Assembly: GCF_019175345.1 (NCBI RefSeq)
Contig: NZ_CP077717.1
Span: 1,402,001 to 1,466,000 of the forward strand
DNA: 64,000 bases
Source: Saccharolobus shibatae B12
GTDB taxonomy: Archaea; Thermoproteota; Thermoprotei_A; Sulfolobales; Sulfolobaceae
Reading direction: 5' to 3'
The position numbers were made by a program, and so were the translations under genes. Positions within the stretch are counted from its first letter, which is position 1, and each line of letters opens with the position of its first letter. Under the pieces are notes generated by a model. It made no database searches. It had not been told where the DNA came from and saw only the letters and a program-made list of their open reading frames with translations. Shown here piece after piece: positions 34,698 to 43,882 of this stretch.

Positions 34698-35007
34698 TAT
34701 AATTAAAACATTATTCTTAGTAGTAACGCCCCAGTTTTAAATCTTTGGAATAAATTGATATTGATGGAATAATATTTCGATACAATGTTATATTCAGTTC
34801 ATAAAAACACTAAGATTTCTCTAAACACAATGGATCGTTTTATCTCTTTTAAACAGAAGAAGATTGGATGCTAAAGAGATAGTTTTGGTACAGTAACTAA
34901 TACTAAGCATGAAATAGAGCCTATAAATATCTTATTGAATTTCGATTAAAAATTGATCTCATAAAATACTTATAAAGTATCATTATAAAAGTTTTTAGTA
35001 AAAAAGA
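34698..35007. other. Intergenic region
   Basis: About 310 AT-rich bases between convergent transcription from the exported protein gene and the DUF4143 promoter. Nothing else seen. Confidence 0.35.
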
Positions 35008-35862
35008 TTATAATTCTTTAAATACTTCGGCCAGGCTTATTTCTTGATGAGACGTTATTACAATACTATAATTTTCTTGTTCATTTATCCCCATCATTAC
35101 GAATAGACTCCTATTGTTATAAGTTGCATTTATTGAATAGACTAAAACAGTAGCATTCTTAAAAACAACTTTCCCAGCTACAGTAAAGTTACCTATGGTT
35201 ATATTAAAGTACTTCAAAAGTTTGGCCACATTGCTAAAGTTACCATTACCCTTCAATATTAGTTGGCTATTTGACGAGAGTAATTGAAAACTACCATAAG
35301 ATGTATTGCCATAGGCTATTACGTTAATAGATGGTTGAGGTGCAAAGACTTTCTGTGAGGTGTAAAGGTACTTTAGGAGAAAGAGGGTAGCGTTAACACT
35401 TGCGTTATCCTTGACAATATAAAAGTAATGCCCATCAAATCCAAAAGCACTAGTGTTTTTATAATCGTAAAGTAAGGTGTTGTATTGACCGTATACGAAG
35501 CCATATTTCACTAACGTTTTGTTTATTATTGTGAAGGCAAATGATGACAAGGGACTAGAAGCCTTAAAATAGCCTATTGTTGCCAAGGTTTTATTGAACG
35601 ATATGAAATTCATTGTACCATTACCAATTATTTGAGATGCTAGTGATAACGCCAGTGTTGCATTAGTATTATTAACATAATATGAGATGAAATTAGTTAT
35701 GGGTGAAATATTATACATATGAATTTGACCTAATGTGGTATAGTGGAATGTATCGGTTGTAGAAGCACTCTCTTGAGTAGTTGAATTCGTGCTGGCGAAG
35801 ACGATGATAAACGTAGAGATCACAACAATAATTGTTAAAATAATGGGTATTTTTGCATTCAT
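35008..35862 (-). CDS. Exported, sequon-rich protein, function unknown
   Basis: 284 residues. A signal/anchor helix (residues 4-24) is followed by a serine/threonine-rich stretch and a soluble domain with many N-x-S/T sequons (for example NNTNATL, GNGTMN, NYSI), as expected for an N-glycosylated surface protein of Sulfolobales. Repeated beta strands such as VIAYGNTSYGSFQLL and AGKVVFKNATVLVYSINATY suggest a beta sandwich. It diverges from an ABC exporter operon across a 90-base shared promoter region, so it may be exported, or its product handled, by that system. I do not recognise the family. Confidence 0.7.
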   Translation of the reverse strand: MNAKIPIILTIIVVISTFIIVFASTNSTTQESASTTDTFHYTTLGQIHMYNISPITNFISYYVNNTNATLALSLASQIIGNGTMNFISFNKTLATIGYFKASSPLSSFAFTIINKTLVKYGFVYGQYNTLLYDYKNTSAFGFDGHYFYIVKDNASVNATLFLLKYLYTSQKVFAPQPSINVIAYGNTSYGSFQLLSSNSQLILKGNGNFSNVAKLLKYFNITIGNFTVAGKVVFKNATVLVYSINATYNNRSLFVMMGINEQENYSIVITSHQEISLAEVFKEL

Positions 35863-35953
35863 ACACTATAATCTTTTGGTTAACAAATAAACTTTTTGCA
35901 AACCCGCTATTATACACGCTTTTAAACAAGGATATAAATTATTATACAGTAAA

Positions 35954-36847
35954 ATGATCATTGTAAGCAATATCGTTAAGAAATACGGCAATAAAATAGC
36001 ATTGGATAACGCCTCCTTAGAGGTTAAGAAAGGGGAATTCGTCTCACTTATAGGCCCTAACGGTGCGGGGAAAACTACACTTATCCGAATCCTACTAACT
36101 CTGATGAAGCCAGATAAGGGGGAAGTGCAAATATTAGGAGAAAATCCCTTTAGAAACAAGAGAATCTTTAAGGAGATTGGTTACGTTCAAGAAATTCCCA
36201 ACTATCCACCATTTCTTACTGGAAGGCAAGTGTTAGAACTTTCAGCTAAGATAAGAGGAGTAGATAAAAGTGAGGTGAAGAGAGTTTTAGAATTTGTTGA
36301 AATGGAGAACTACTCTAACAATCCCATAATTAAATACAGTAAGGGAATGGTTCAGAGAATAGCAATAGCCGAATCCTTACTTGGGAATCCATCTATTCTA
36401 ATAATGGATGAGCCGAACATGGGAATCGACCCTATTTTTTCTTTGAAGACAAGAGAGCTATTAAATAAGTTGAAGAGAAAAGATAACGTATCGATTTTGA
36501 TGACATCCCACGAATTAGAGGATGTAAAGAAGTTATCTGATAGAATATTCATGATATATAAGGGGAAAATAGTTTTTACCGGTACTGTTGAGGACATGGT
36601 TAAGAAGTTTTTAGGTATACAAGTAATAATTGAGACGGATGAAATAGAAAAAACTGAGGGAGTACTAAAGGGGATAGAGTACGTTAAAGGGGTATTCGAT
36701 GAGGGGAATAGGTTAATAGTTAAACTTGACGAGGATAGAAGGGAGGAACTGTTAAGGGATTTGATTACTAATGGCGTTAAGGTAAAGGGTTTCTATATTG
36801 ACCTAAACCTGGAAGAGGCTTACATGAGGGCGTTAGGGAATGTTTGA
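35954..36847 (+). CDS. ABC transporter ATP-binding protein
   Basis: 297 residues. Walker A is GPNGAGKTT at 34-42 and Walker B is SILIMDEPNMGID around 147-159 with catalytic E153. The Q-loop lies near 79 and the signature is YSKGM at 128-132 in place of LSGGQ, a common variant in ABC-2 exporters such as drug or polysaccharide pumps. The last 80 residues form an extra regulatory domain. It overlaps the permease gene by eight bases. Together they should form a homodimeric exporter; the cargo is unknown. Confidence 0.88.
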   Translation: MIIVSNIVKKYGNKIALDNASLEVKKGEFVSLIGPNGAGKTTLIRILLTLMKPDKGEVQILGENPFRNKRIFKEIGYVQEIPNYPPFLTGRQVLELSAKIRGVDKSEVKRVLEFVEMENYSNNPIIKYSKGMVQRIAIAESLLGNPSILIMDEPNMGIDPIFSLKTRELLNKLKRKDNVSILMTSHELEDVKKLSDRIFMIYKGKIVFTGTVEDMVKKFLGIQVIIETDEIEKTEGVLKGIEYVKGVFDEGNRLIVKLDEDRREELLRDLITNGVKVKGFYIDLNLEEAYMRALGNV

Positions 36848-37673
36848 GATAATGCTTTACGAATGGAGGAGGGCAATAGCTAGGAAGAAGGTTATAGTAC
36901 TATCCATAATAACGTTCGTATTTGAGCTCGGTATTTATTTAGCAATATACTTAGCGCCTTCACAGTCATTGAAGACCTTAATAATTCCCCTCTCACCCTA
37001 TTTATGGGCTCTTGGAGTGCTATTACCACAAGTGCTTCTAATACACTTCTTGGCTATATCAATAGCTTCTGGGTCCATGGCGGAGGAATACGAACAAGGG
37101 ACTGTAGATTATTTCATATCAAAACCAATAACGAGGTTGAGGTTCGTTATGGAAAAGTGGCTTGGTTCATTCTCCTTACTTTTAATTATTTACCTCTTCA
37201 TGGTAGTGCTTGCCTTAATCCTTTCATCTCTTCTCTTTGGAGTGCAAAGTGAGCTAACAATGTTACCAGAGCTCTTCTTCTCAGTTATGTTTTCAACACT
37301 GGTTTTCCTAAACATTGCCTTCGCAATAGGTGAGATACTGAGGAGGAGCAATTTATCCTTTACAATTAGTGGATTCGTATTAATAGCATCAATAATAGTC
37401 TCTGACGTACTTGTCTTCGTGTCCGTATTAACGCAAAATACTAGCTATGAGAGAATTTCTGAGTACTTACCAACCTGGGGTTCAACTGAATTACCGTTTA
37501 TGCTCCTTCAAAACTCTCCGTTCTCGACAATAGCTAGGGGATTGAACATTTTACCTTCCATAAGCAATAACGTGGGGTTAGCAATTGTTTCAATTGCTGT
37601 GTACTCAATTGTTCCCTTGGTTTTATCTATAATAAACTTCCTAGGTAGAGATATACCGAAGAAGGTAAGTTAG
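36840..37673 (+). CDS. ABC-2 type permease
   Basis: 277 residues with six predicted membrane segments, typical of an ABC-2 exporter subunit: an N-terminal amphipathic region (MLYEWRRAIARKK), then a TM helix at about 18-38, and the conserved extracellular and cytosolic loop pattern EYEQGTVDYFISKPITR near 85-102. It is translationally coupled to the ATPase gene upstream. It ends with a basic tail (RDIPKKVS). Confidence 0.85.
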   Translation: MFEIMLYEWRRAIARKKVIVLSIITFVFELGIYLAIYLAPSQSLKTLIIPLSPYLWALGVLLPQVLLIHFLAISIASGSMAEEYEQGTVDYFISKPITRLRFVMEKWLGSFSLLLIIYLFMVVLALILSSLLFGVQSELTMLPELFFSVMFSTLVFLNIAFAIGEILRRSNLSFTISGFVLIASIIVSDVLVFVSVLTQNTSYERISEYLPTWGSTELPFMLLQNSPFSTIARGLNILPSISNNVGLAIVSIAVYSIVPLVLSIINFLGRDIPKKVS

Positions 37674-37831
37674 TGAGGTATTTTTCCCATATTGTCAACC
37701 ATGTTCTTGAGATTCTTACGTTTAGTAATGTTTGCACTTGAGTACGTAGCTATATCAACTACCCATTTCTCATCTTTCTTGGCAAAATCCAACGATATAG
37801 ATTTTATACCACTTTGGAAGTTCCTATTAAC
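37670..37831 (-). pseudogene. C-terminal fragment of an unidentified protein
   Basis: Minus-strand frame without an ATG, 53 codons, reading SGIKSISLDFAKKDEKWVV and further to NMVDNMGKIPH then a stop at 37670. Its composition is that of a real protein end. It begins just after a TAA at about 37832 and overlaps the permease stop codon. Likely a leftover of a gene destroyed by deletion; the family is not recognised. Confidence 0.4.
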
Positions 37832-37864
37832 TTAAATTTATAGGTATATATGGAGGATTAAAAT

Positions 37865-38602
37865 ATGAAGTGCCAAATACCTTACATTGAGTTACCTAAT
37901 AATTTCCCCAAATCTGATGTGGATGTTTATAGGGTGTTGGAAGAAGATGGTAAATATTATATTAGACTTGAGCTTGATGGTAAACCAATTTATTTTACCT
38001 TCAGTGCCAATGAAATAGTTTTGCACTCCAAGGAATTATACGAAATGGTCTCAAGGGAGGAGATTGATGATTGTTCCCCGTTGGGAATTTTAGACGAAAT
38101 CTTCTATATTATGTTATACCAATTGGGTACTAAGAGAACTCAACTCTTCTTAGAATTCGATAACCTTTTCGATCTCATAACGTCTGGGAAGTTGAAGGAC
38201 TCAAAACGTATAATACTGTTAAGGAGGAGGATATTAACGAATTATTCCGATTCAACGGTAATATACTACGTTAGTAGAAGGTTAAGCAAATTCCTCACAA
38301 GTGAGACCGTGGAGGACGTTAAGTTCAATTACGAAAGGGCTGAATTGCTAGTCACTAGATCTGGTGATCTATACAACATCTATCTCACGGAAGTCCAAAA
38401 CGATTTAAATGAGATAATCAAGAAGCTTACATCGATATCCTTTATATTTATGCCCATAACTGCAGTTGCAAGCATTTACGCAGTTGACTTCACAAACGTT
38501 TATAATACACTCATAAACTGGCAGAGCTTGATCTTTTTATCTCCCGTTTTAATATTAACAGTTCTTCTGGTAATTTATTTGAGGAGGATAAAATGGTTGT
38601 GA
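37865..38602 (+). CDS. CorA-like membrane protein without the GMN motif
   Basis: 245 residues. A soluble N-terminal domain and long helix are followed by two C-terminal membrane helices (about 188-210 and 220-240) and a basic tail (RRIKWL), the CorA layout. CorA channels carry GMN at the end of the first membrane helix for Mg2+ selection; here that place reads SIYAVDFTNVY. The protein is also shorter than CorA (usually over 300 residues). A different ion or loss of transport is possible. Expression looks good: aaatttatag about 27 bases upstream plus ggagg 9-13 bases before the ATG. Confidence 0.7.
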   Translation: MKCQIPYIELPNNFPKSDVDVYRVLEEDGKYYIRLELDGKPIYFTFSANEIVLHSKELYEMVSREEIDDCSPLGILDEIFYIMLYQLGTKRTQLFLEFDNLFDLITSGKLKDSKRIILLRRRILTNYSDSTVIYYVSRRLSKFLTSETVEDVKFNYERAELLVTRSGDLYNIYLTEVQNDLNEIIKKLTSISFIFMPITAVASIYAVDFTNVYNTLINWQSLIFLSPVLILTVLLVIYLRRIKWL

Positions 38603-38665
38603 AAATTTCTAAAGGTCTATGTTGATAACAGCCACTTCCATAATGGTATAGCCTTAATTCCGTTT

Positions 38666-38759
38666 GTCCCTACACTTTCATTTCAATCATTTTATCTTCA
38701 ATCATGATTGAGTGTAGGGACTTAGCCCTCAACCACCTACCCAGCTTCACGGTAGGTGG
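38666..38759 (-). repeat. Paired hairpins at the 3' end of the decayed tnpB
   Basis: gtccctacact at 38666-38676 pairs with agtgtagggac at 38711-38721, and ccacctacc at 38733-38741 pairs with ggtaggtgg at 38751-38759. Both lie over the end of the tnpB remnant, where a guide-RNA scaffold would be encoded. Confidence 0.55.
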
Positions 38760-39446
38760 GTCATGGGACTCCTTAGAGCCCAACGGCACGGGGCTCACAT
38801 CTCCAGCCTTCTTCAGTAGATTATACAGTGCAACAATGTCCCTATGCCACTTCTCTTTGCCCACCTCACAAACACCAACCCTTGGGGCAGTGCCCCCATC
38901 GGGTTGGTAAACAATCCTTGACCCGTGGACTGGGCAAGTTGAAGAAGTATAAGAAGGGTTGACCAAAATTACTGGGACACCAAACTCCCCAACCTTCTCC
39001 ATAACGGCATTCTTCATAGAAGAAAACGCTGAACGATAAATCCTCAACCTAAGTTGGGAATCCTTAATACCCTTGACCATGTGCTCTGGGGTATTTCTGG
39101 GCAAGTCCTCCAAAACTATGGCACTCCTACTCTCAAACGCCTCAGTAACGACTAGCTTAGCCAACTTCCTCCTCGTCTCCCTATCCTTAGTAGACCTCCC
39201 AGTAGTAATTTTCCTCCTCTTGTACTCATAGCCCAAGGTAGTCTTCTTTGTCCCAGTCTCCAACAAAACTGGCTTACCATGAACCAGCGTTGACACTGAG
39301 TCCTCGTTTAAGTCCACTGGAATAAAACCTTGTGGAGTGTATGGTTTAGGCTCATCCTTCTTAAAGACGACGTAGAGTTCTACTACATTACCCTTCAAGA
39401 GCTTAAACCTAGCCTCATTGGCAATCCTCTTTAAATAAAAACTTAG
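38670..39446 (-). pseudogene. N-terminally truncated TnpB of a second type
   Basis: The open frame runs from 39446 (after an in-frame TGA) to 38670, and covers only the C-terminal half of a TnpB. RuvC-like residues remain: D in VDLNEDSVSTLV, E in IVLEDLPRN and D in HRDIVALYNLL. The zinc ribbon is degenerate, with a CPVHG in place of C-x2-C and a single later cysteine (VGVCEV). The N-terminal roughly 170 residues are absent. It differs clearly from the two intact TnpB proteins here, so it comes from a separate element family. Confidence 0.75.
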
Positions 39447-39605
39447 TCAGCACCTCAGTGTTAACTCGAGAAAGTTTGCAAACTATGGTTAAAATGTCCA
39501 CTTTTAACTTAAAAACTATCACAAAAAGATATTAATTAAGAGGAAAAGTGTCTATGCAAATACCCTTTTAAAAGCTTAAAATGTTTGTATTACATATCTA
39601 TAAAT

Positions 39606-40934
39606 GTGAAAATAAGAAAGCTCAACAAGGACAACAATTACAACGAATTCCTAATGGACCCCATCTATTCAAGGCTCATAGAAAACGCGGAAAAACTCAA
39701 GGATAGGATATTTCACTTGAGCAAGATTGTTAACTTACAAGCCTATATGGAGGGTTTCACTTTCTACACTTCTTCGCATTACAGAAGTACGCCTATTGAC
39801 GTTATACCCAGAGTAATTACTTCTGAACTCTTCTTCAAAATTTCTAATTATCTAATAGCCAGAAGCTACGTTCTTAACAAGTTCATAAGGGAAATATACC
39901 AAGAGGGTTCAAATCCAATTCCCGACTGGATAGTGAAAACAACTCCATACTTTAGGCCAGAAATGATCGGATTCTCGCCACCAAAGGACATATACATTCA
40001 CGTCTACGGTGCAGACATAGTTAGGGTTAATGGCGTACCGTTTATTTTAGAGGACAACCTAAGAATTCCTTCTGGAATATCTTACTCATATAAGGCATTT
40101 GAATACGTTGATAGGTTTATACCAGAGTTAAAAGAAGGTTATGATAACAGAATAGTTCAAATAAACGGGTTAAACTACTTATACGACATTTTGCGTTACG
40201 TGAGCGGTAACAAGGATCCCGTCATTGTCATCTTAACTGACGGTAACTACAATTCAGCCTATTTCGAACACAAGTTCATTTCCGATAAGCTAGGAATAAT
40301 ATTAGCTGAACCTAGCGATATTCACATTAAGGATAAGGAAGTAGTAGTGAAGACAGTAGATGAGGGGGAAGTCCACGTGGATGTAATTTACAGGAGGATT
40401 GAGGACATGGATTACTTAACTCCAGGTTTGATAAAGGCCTATTTAAGGGGTTGGGTAACATTGGCAAATTCCCCGGGAACTGGGATAGCTGACGATAAGG
40501 CAACGTTTGTTTGGGTACCTTATTTGGCTGAGAGATATGGTATTAGATTGGATTACGTTAAACAACCATTGACGATTTGCCTATACGAAAAGGAAAATCT
40601 AGAGAAAGTTATTACCCAGCCTACAAAATATGTTATAAAGAAGAGAGAAGGGTATGGTGGTATTGGCTTGGCAATAGTTAAGGATGATAACGTAAATGTT
40701 TTGAAAGAAATTTATAAGGAGTATGAAAACTTTATAGCGCAAGAAGTTCTCGACTTCGATACTGTTGTCTCAGTAGTTAACGATTCACTTTACGAGACTT
40801 ACGCTGACATGAGAATATTCACGTATTATGATAAGGTAGCCAGTGCAGTTTTAAGTAGGGTCGGAATAGTAGGAAGTAGGGTAACCAATAACTCCTCTGG
40901 AGGAATGGTGAAGCCTCTATGGATTATAGAGTAG
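39606..40934 (+). CDS. Circularly permuted ATP-grasp protein (DUF404/DUF407 type)
   Basis: About 442 residues. The N-terminus contains YNEFLMDPIYSRLIENAEKL, matching the family's opening motif, so an upstream start (GTG 39606 or TTG 39585) is preferred over ATG 39654; a TATA-like cccttttaaaag lies at about 39563. Core motifs include DIYIHVYGADIVRVNGVPFI and LEDNLRIPSGISYSYK near residues 125-165, and a late VIKKREGYGGIGL. ATP-grasp enzymes join a carboxylate to an amine through an acyl phosphate. With alpha-E and transglutaminase partners this family is predicted to build or modify a peptide. It overlaps the next gene by 16 bases. Confidence 0.82.
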   Translation: MKIRKLNKDNNYNEFLMDPIYSRLIENAEKLKDRIFHLSKIVNLQAYMEGFTFYTSSHYRSTPIDVIPRVITSELFFKISNYLIARSYVLNKFIREIYQEGSNPIPDWIVKTTPYFRPEMIGFSPPKDIYIHVYGADIVRVNGVPFILEDNLRIPSGISYSYKAFEYVDRFIPELKEGYDNRIVQINGLNYLYDILRYVSGNKDPVIVILTDGNYNSAYFEHKFISDKLGIILAEPSDIHIKDKEVVVKTVDEGEVHVDVIYRRIEDMDYLTPGLIKAYLRGWVTLANSPGTGIADDKATFVWVPYLAERYGIRLDYVKQPLTICLYEKENLEKVITQPTKYVIKKREGYGGIGLAIVKDDNVNVLKEIYKEYENFIAQEVLDFDTVVSVVNDSLYETYADMRIFTYYDKVASAVLSRVGIVGSRVTNNSSGGMVKPLWIIE

Positions 40935-41719
40935 AATACTCAAGTATTTACGAATACGAGGCAGATGTCATATCAAACGAAAATACGCTTAAGATTGTCC
41001 CGTATAATGGAGATAACCAATTGCTATTATCACATGAGGTTGGAACTATACCTAATGGTTACAAAACCTCCTATGTGGACATCTTCGGAAACATGGTGTA
41101 TAAGGTAAAGGTTCAAGAGGTACATAAGAGATTGGAAATATACTCCAAAAGTTTGGTAAGAGTTGATAAAAGAGTGATAAAGACCGACTACGAGTTCCCA
41201 TATGATTACGGCTTCAACGAGTTTCTCCTACCAACTAGGTTAATAGACCCAGAACCGTTCCAAAAAGTAGCTAAGGAGTTGACGAAGGGTTTAAGGACAC
41301 TTGGAGAAGTCATTGAGGCTGTAGTTAATTTCGTGAGAAAGAAAATAGCGTATAAACCCAGAGTTACTAACATTAACACCACAGCATATGAGGCGTTTAG
41401 TTTAGGTTATGGAGTTTGTCAAGATTACACCCACGTTACTTTGGGATTACTCAGAGCATTAAGTATTCCAGCCAGATATGTCATGGGGGTAGTTAACGAT
41501 AACCCTAGGGCTACTCACGCATGGGTTGAAGTACTAACCCCAGATGGCACTTACCTAGACGTTGATCCAACAAGAGGTAGATTCTACAATCTGGGTTACA
41601 TAAAGTTCGCAGTTGGCAGGGACTTCAATGACGTCAGTCCAGTGATAGGGTTTTTCGTCAGTTCTGGGAGGGGTTGGCTTAAGGAAGTAAGGATAAGGGT
41701 GGAGGGAAATGCTTCCTAA
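40919..41719 (+). CDS. Transglutaminase-like cysteine protease/amidase
   Basis: 266 residues. An N-terminal beta domain (about 1-110) is followed by the transglutaminase core with the triad C167 (GYGVCQDYTHV), H200 (ATHAWVEV) and D216 (LDVDPTRG). Proteins of this layout accompany ATP-grasp and alpha-E proteins in bacteria and archaea, where they are thought to cut or transfer the ligated peptide. It is translationally coupled on both sides (16-base overlap upstream, 11-base overlap downstream). Confidence 0.85.
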   Translation: MDYRVEYSSIYEYEADVISNENTLKIVPYNGDNQLLLSHEVGTIPNGYKTSYVDIFGNMVYKVKVQEVHKRLEIYSKSLVRVDKRVIKTDYEFPYDYGFNEFLLPTRLIDPEPFQKVAKELTKGLRTLGEVIEAVVNFVRKKIAYKPRVTNINTTAYEAFSLGYGVCQDYTHVTLGLLRALSIPARYVMGVVNDNPRATHAWVEVLTPDGTYLDVDPTRGRFYNLGYIKFAVGRDFNDVSPVIGFFVSSGRGWLKEVRIRVEGNAS

Positions 41720-42110
41720 AAGTATCGCGTATAAGATTTACTGGGCTGGAAGGTATTTGGAGAGGATAGAAAGCGTATGTAGAATGTCCTTGCTAGCAAT
41801 AAACAATGGGTTAAGCATAAACACTATAGCCAAGGAGCTTGGGTTAAATAATGAGAGTGAATTGATTAACTACATTAAGACATCATTTCAGTATTTTAGG
41901 GAAGATGTTAGGAGTTTCGCAGATGAGAAAGTTATTGTTCAAGTGAATAGTCTTGAGTTCCTAATAGACTCTAATAGGTCTGACTTGCAAAGTTACTTTA
42001 CGCAATTACTTAATGGCGTATATAGTGTTGGAAGTAGTCTTGAGAAGTTCTTCGTGGAAGTTAGGAGTGAGATGAGGATAAGAGCACAACAAGAAAATCA
42101 ACCGGAATAA
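41709..42110 (+). CDS. Miniature alpha-E (DUF403) protein
   Basis: 133 residues. The start SIAYKIYWAGRYLERIESVC is the classic opening of alpha-E proteins, which are all-helical and normally about 300 residues long. Here only the first helix bundle remains, ending with a charged tail (RAQQENQPE) at a clean stop. Overlap with the transglutaminase gene means co-translation. It may be a natural short form or a truncated gene still carried by the operon. Confidence 0.75.
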   Translation: MLPKSIAYKIYWAGRYLERIESVCRMSLLAINNGLSINTIAKELGLNNESELINYIKTSFQYFREDVRSFADEKVIVQVNSLEFLIDSNRSDLQSYFTQLLNGVYSVGSSLEKFFVEVRSEMRIRAQQENQPE

Positions 42111-42136
42111 GGGGCAGTAGGGAAAAAGAAGATAGT

Positions 42137-43882
42137 TTAGATCTTATTCTTGGACTTTCGCATAATATTTCTCAAGTTAGATGTTTTCTCGTAGTTAACT
42201 TTGTTGTTTTCAATTACTACACCATAAACTTTTTGTGCTATCTCAGATGTAATATATTCATTTCTTACGTCTTGTAGAACTAGTTCTGGGTCTCTATCTA
42301 AAGGATCTCCCCAACCTCCTCCTCCAGCACTACGTAGACTTACCTTATCTCCATACTCTAATTTTATCGCTGCTACCTTTCTGATAACTCTGGGTTTTTC
42401 TCCTTTCTTATAAATTATTGCATAGTTTGGAGGACCATTAAATCCTCCATTAATTCCCCAAGGTGGAAATTTAGATCTTCCTATTGAGACTGTAAAGTAT
42501 GCTTCTTTAGACAACACTACATAATCCTTAATAATTCCCAAGCCTCCTCTGTATTTTCCGTGACCCGGACCGTCTTCTGTATTTAGACTTTCTCTTTCAA
42601 CTAAAATGGGCATTTTTCTTTCATAAACTTCTGCAGAGGCTATATATGTTTCTCCATCACCGCTAGCTACTAGTGCGCTTTCCCCATCTTGATCATTACA
42701 TCCTCCCCAACCACCTGGTTGAGGTTCCACGATTGCAAAGGGTTCACCAGTTTTTTCATCGTATCCTCCTAATATTGTAGCTAATATTGATAAAAAGTGT
42801 CCAGCGGATAATTTATCCGGTACGTAGGGAGCTAATGCTTTCCATACTAAATCTGTTGCGTATGACATCGACTCCCAGTATGTTGACGTTGGAGCTGGTT
42901 TTCTGGGATTGAATATGCTTCCCTCAGGTGCTATCACTTTTAGAGGTGAGAAAAATCCTGCATTAGGCAAAGCACGGGGATCCGTTATAGCCATGTATGT
43001 CTCTCTGACTGCAGAAACAGTCGCTGGTAAAGGTGAATTTATAGGCCCATTAACTTGATTAGAACTTCCAGTGAAGTCAACAATGAATTCATCATCAGTT
43101 ATGGTCACCTTTACCTTGACATAAACAGGGTTGTCCGAAATTCCATCATCATCAATGTAATCTTCCGCTTCAAATTTACCTTTAGGTAATTTGGCTAGTT
43201 TTAACTTGCTTAATTTAACCCCATCTTCTATAAGCTTATCCATAGCCTCAAGTACGTTATCTAAACCATATTTTTCAATAAGCGTATTTATTCTTCTTGC
43301 TGCAATCTTCATGGAAGCAATCTGAGCTTCCATGTCCCCTAATGTAGCATTAGGCATTCTAGAATTGGCAGATATTATATCAACTACATCTCTATTGGGT
43401 TTTCCTCCAATGTATAATTTAATGTTTGGTAGTTGAAGTCCCTCTTGGAATATCTCCGTGGCATCTGAACTCCAACTGCCAAAATGCATTCCCCCAATTT
43501 CACTCCAATGTCCTTTATTTACTATGAATCCGACTAACGTATCCTTCGCAAACATAGGCATAATTAATGCAACATCATTGAGATGCGTACCGCCTGAATA
43601 TGGAATATTAGTAGCTATTACATCCCCTGGATTTATATCGCTTTTCCATTTTTCTAGCACCTCTCTTATCGTAAAGTCTAAAACCCCGGAAAACCCCGGA
43701 ACTCCTGGAGCTTGTGCTACCAGGCCTCTCCCCTTAGCATCAGTTATTCCAACAGCGTAATCTAGCACCTCATATATAACTGGACTTTTAGCAGTTCTTC
43801 CGAAGGCGTAGAACATCTCCTCAGACGCCACTACAAGACCATTTTTTATAATTTCTAATGTAAATGGATCTACCATGGTCAA
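42137..43882 (-). CDS. hyuB: Hydantoinase/oxoprolinase B subunit
   Basis: 581 residues of the HyuB family. The N-terminus is DPFTLEIIKNGLVVASEEM, and the conserved blocks PYSGGTHLNDVALIMP, NKGHWSEIGGM and PGGWGGCNDQDGESAL, plus the glycine-rich end RSAGGGGWGDPLDRDPELV, are all present. With HyuA it forms an ATP-dependent cyclic-amide hydrolase (N-methylhydantoin, oxoproline and similar) or a related carboxylase. Its start overlaps the hyuA stop by four bases. The true substrate is not known; the neighbouring NCS1 permease suggests a hydantoin, pyrimidine or purine-derived ring. Confidence 0.88.
   Translation of the reverse strand: MTMVDPFTLEIIKNGLVVASEEMFYAFGRTAKSPVIYEVLDYAVGITDAKGRGLVAQAPGVPGFSGVLDFTIREVLEKWKSDINPGDVIATNIPYSGGTHLNDVALIMPMFAKDTLVGFIVNKGHWSEIGGMHFGSWSSDATEIFQEGLQLPNIKLYIGGKPNRDVVDIISANSRMPNATLGDMEAQIASMKIAARRINTLIEKYGLDNVLEAMDKLIEDGVKLSKLKLAKLPKGKFEAEDYIDDDGISDNPVYVKVKVTITDDEFIVDFTGSSNQVNGPINSPLPATVSAVRETYMAITDPRALPNAGFFSPLKVIAPEGSIFNPRKPAPTSTYWESMSYATDLVWKALAPYVPDKLSAGHFLSILATILGGYDEKTGEPFAIVEPQPGGWGGCNDQDGESALVASGDGETYIASAEVYERKMPILVERESLNTEDGPGHGKYRGGLGIIKDYVVLSKEAYFTVSIGRSKFPPWGINGGFNGPPNYAIIYKKGEKPRVIRKVAAIKLEYGDKVSLRSAGGGGWGDPLDRDPELVLQDVRNEYITSEIAQKVYGVVIENNKVNYEKTSNLRNIMRKSKNKI

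Noticed and set aside
39654-39656. ATG as start of the ATP-grasp gene
   Set aside because: It would remove the YNEFL part of the family's opening motif; upstream GTG or TTG fits better, though this is not settled.
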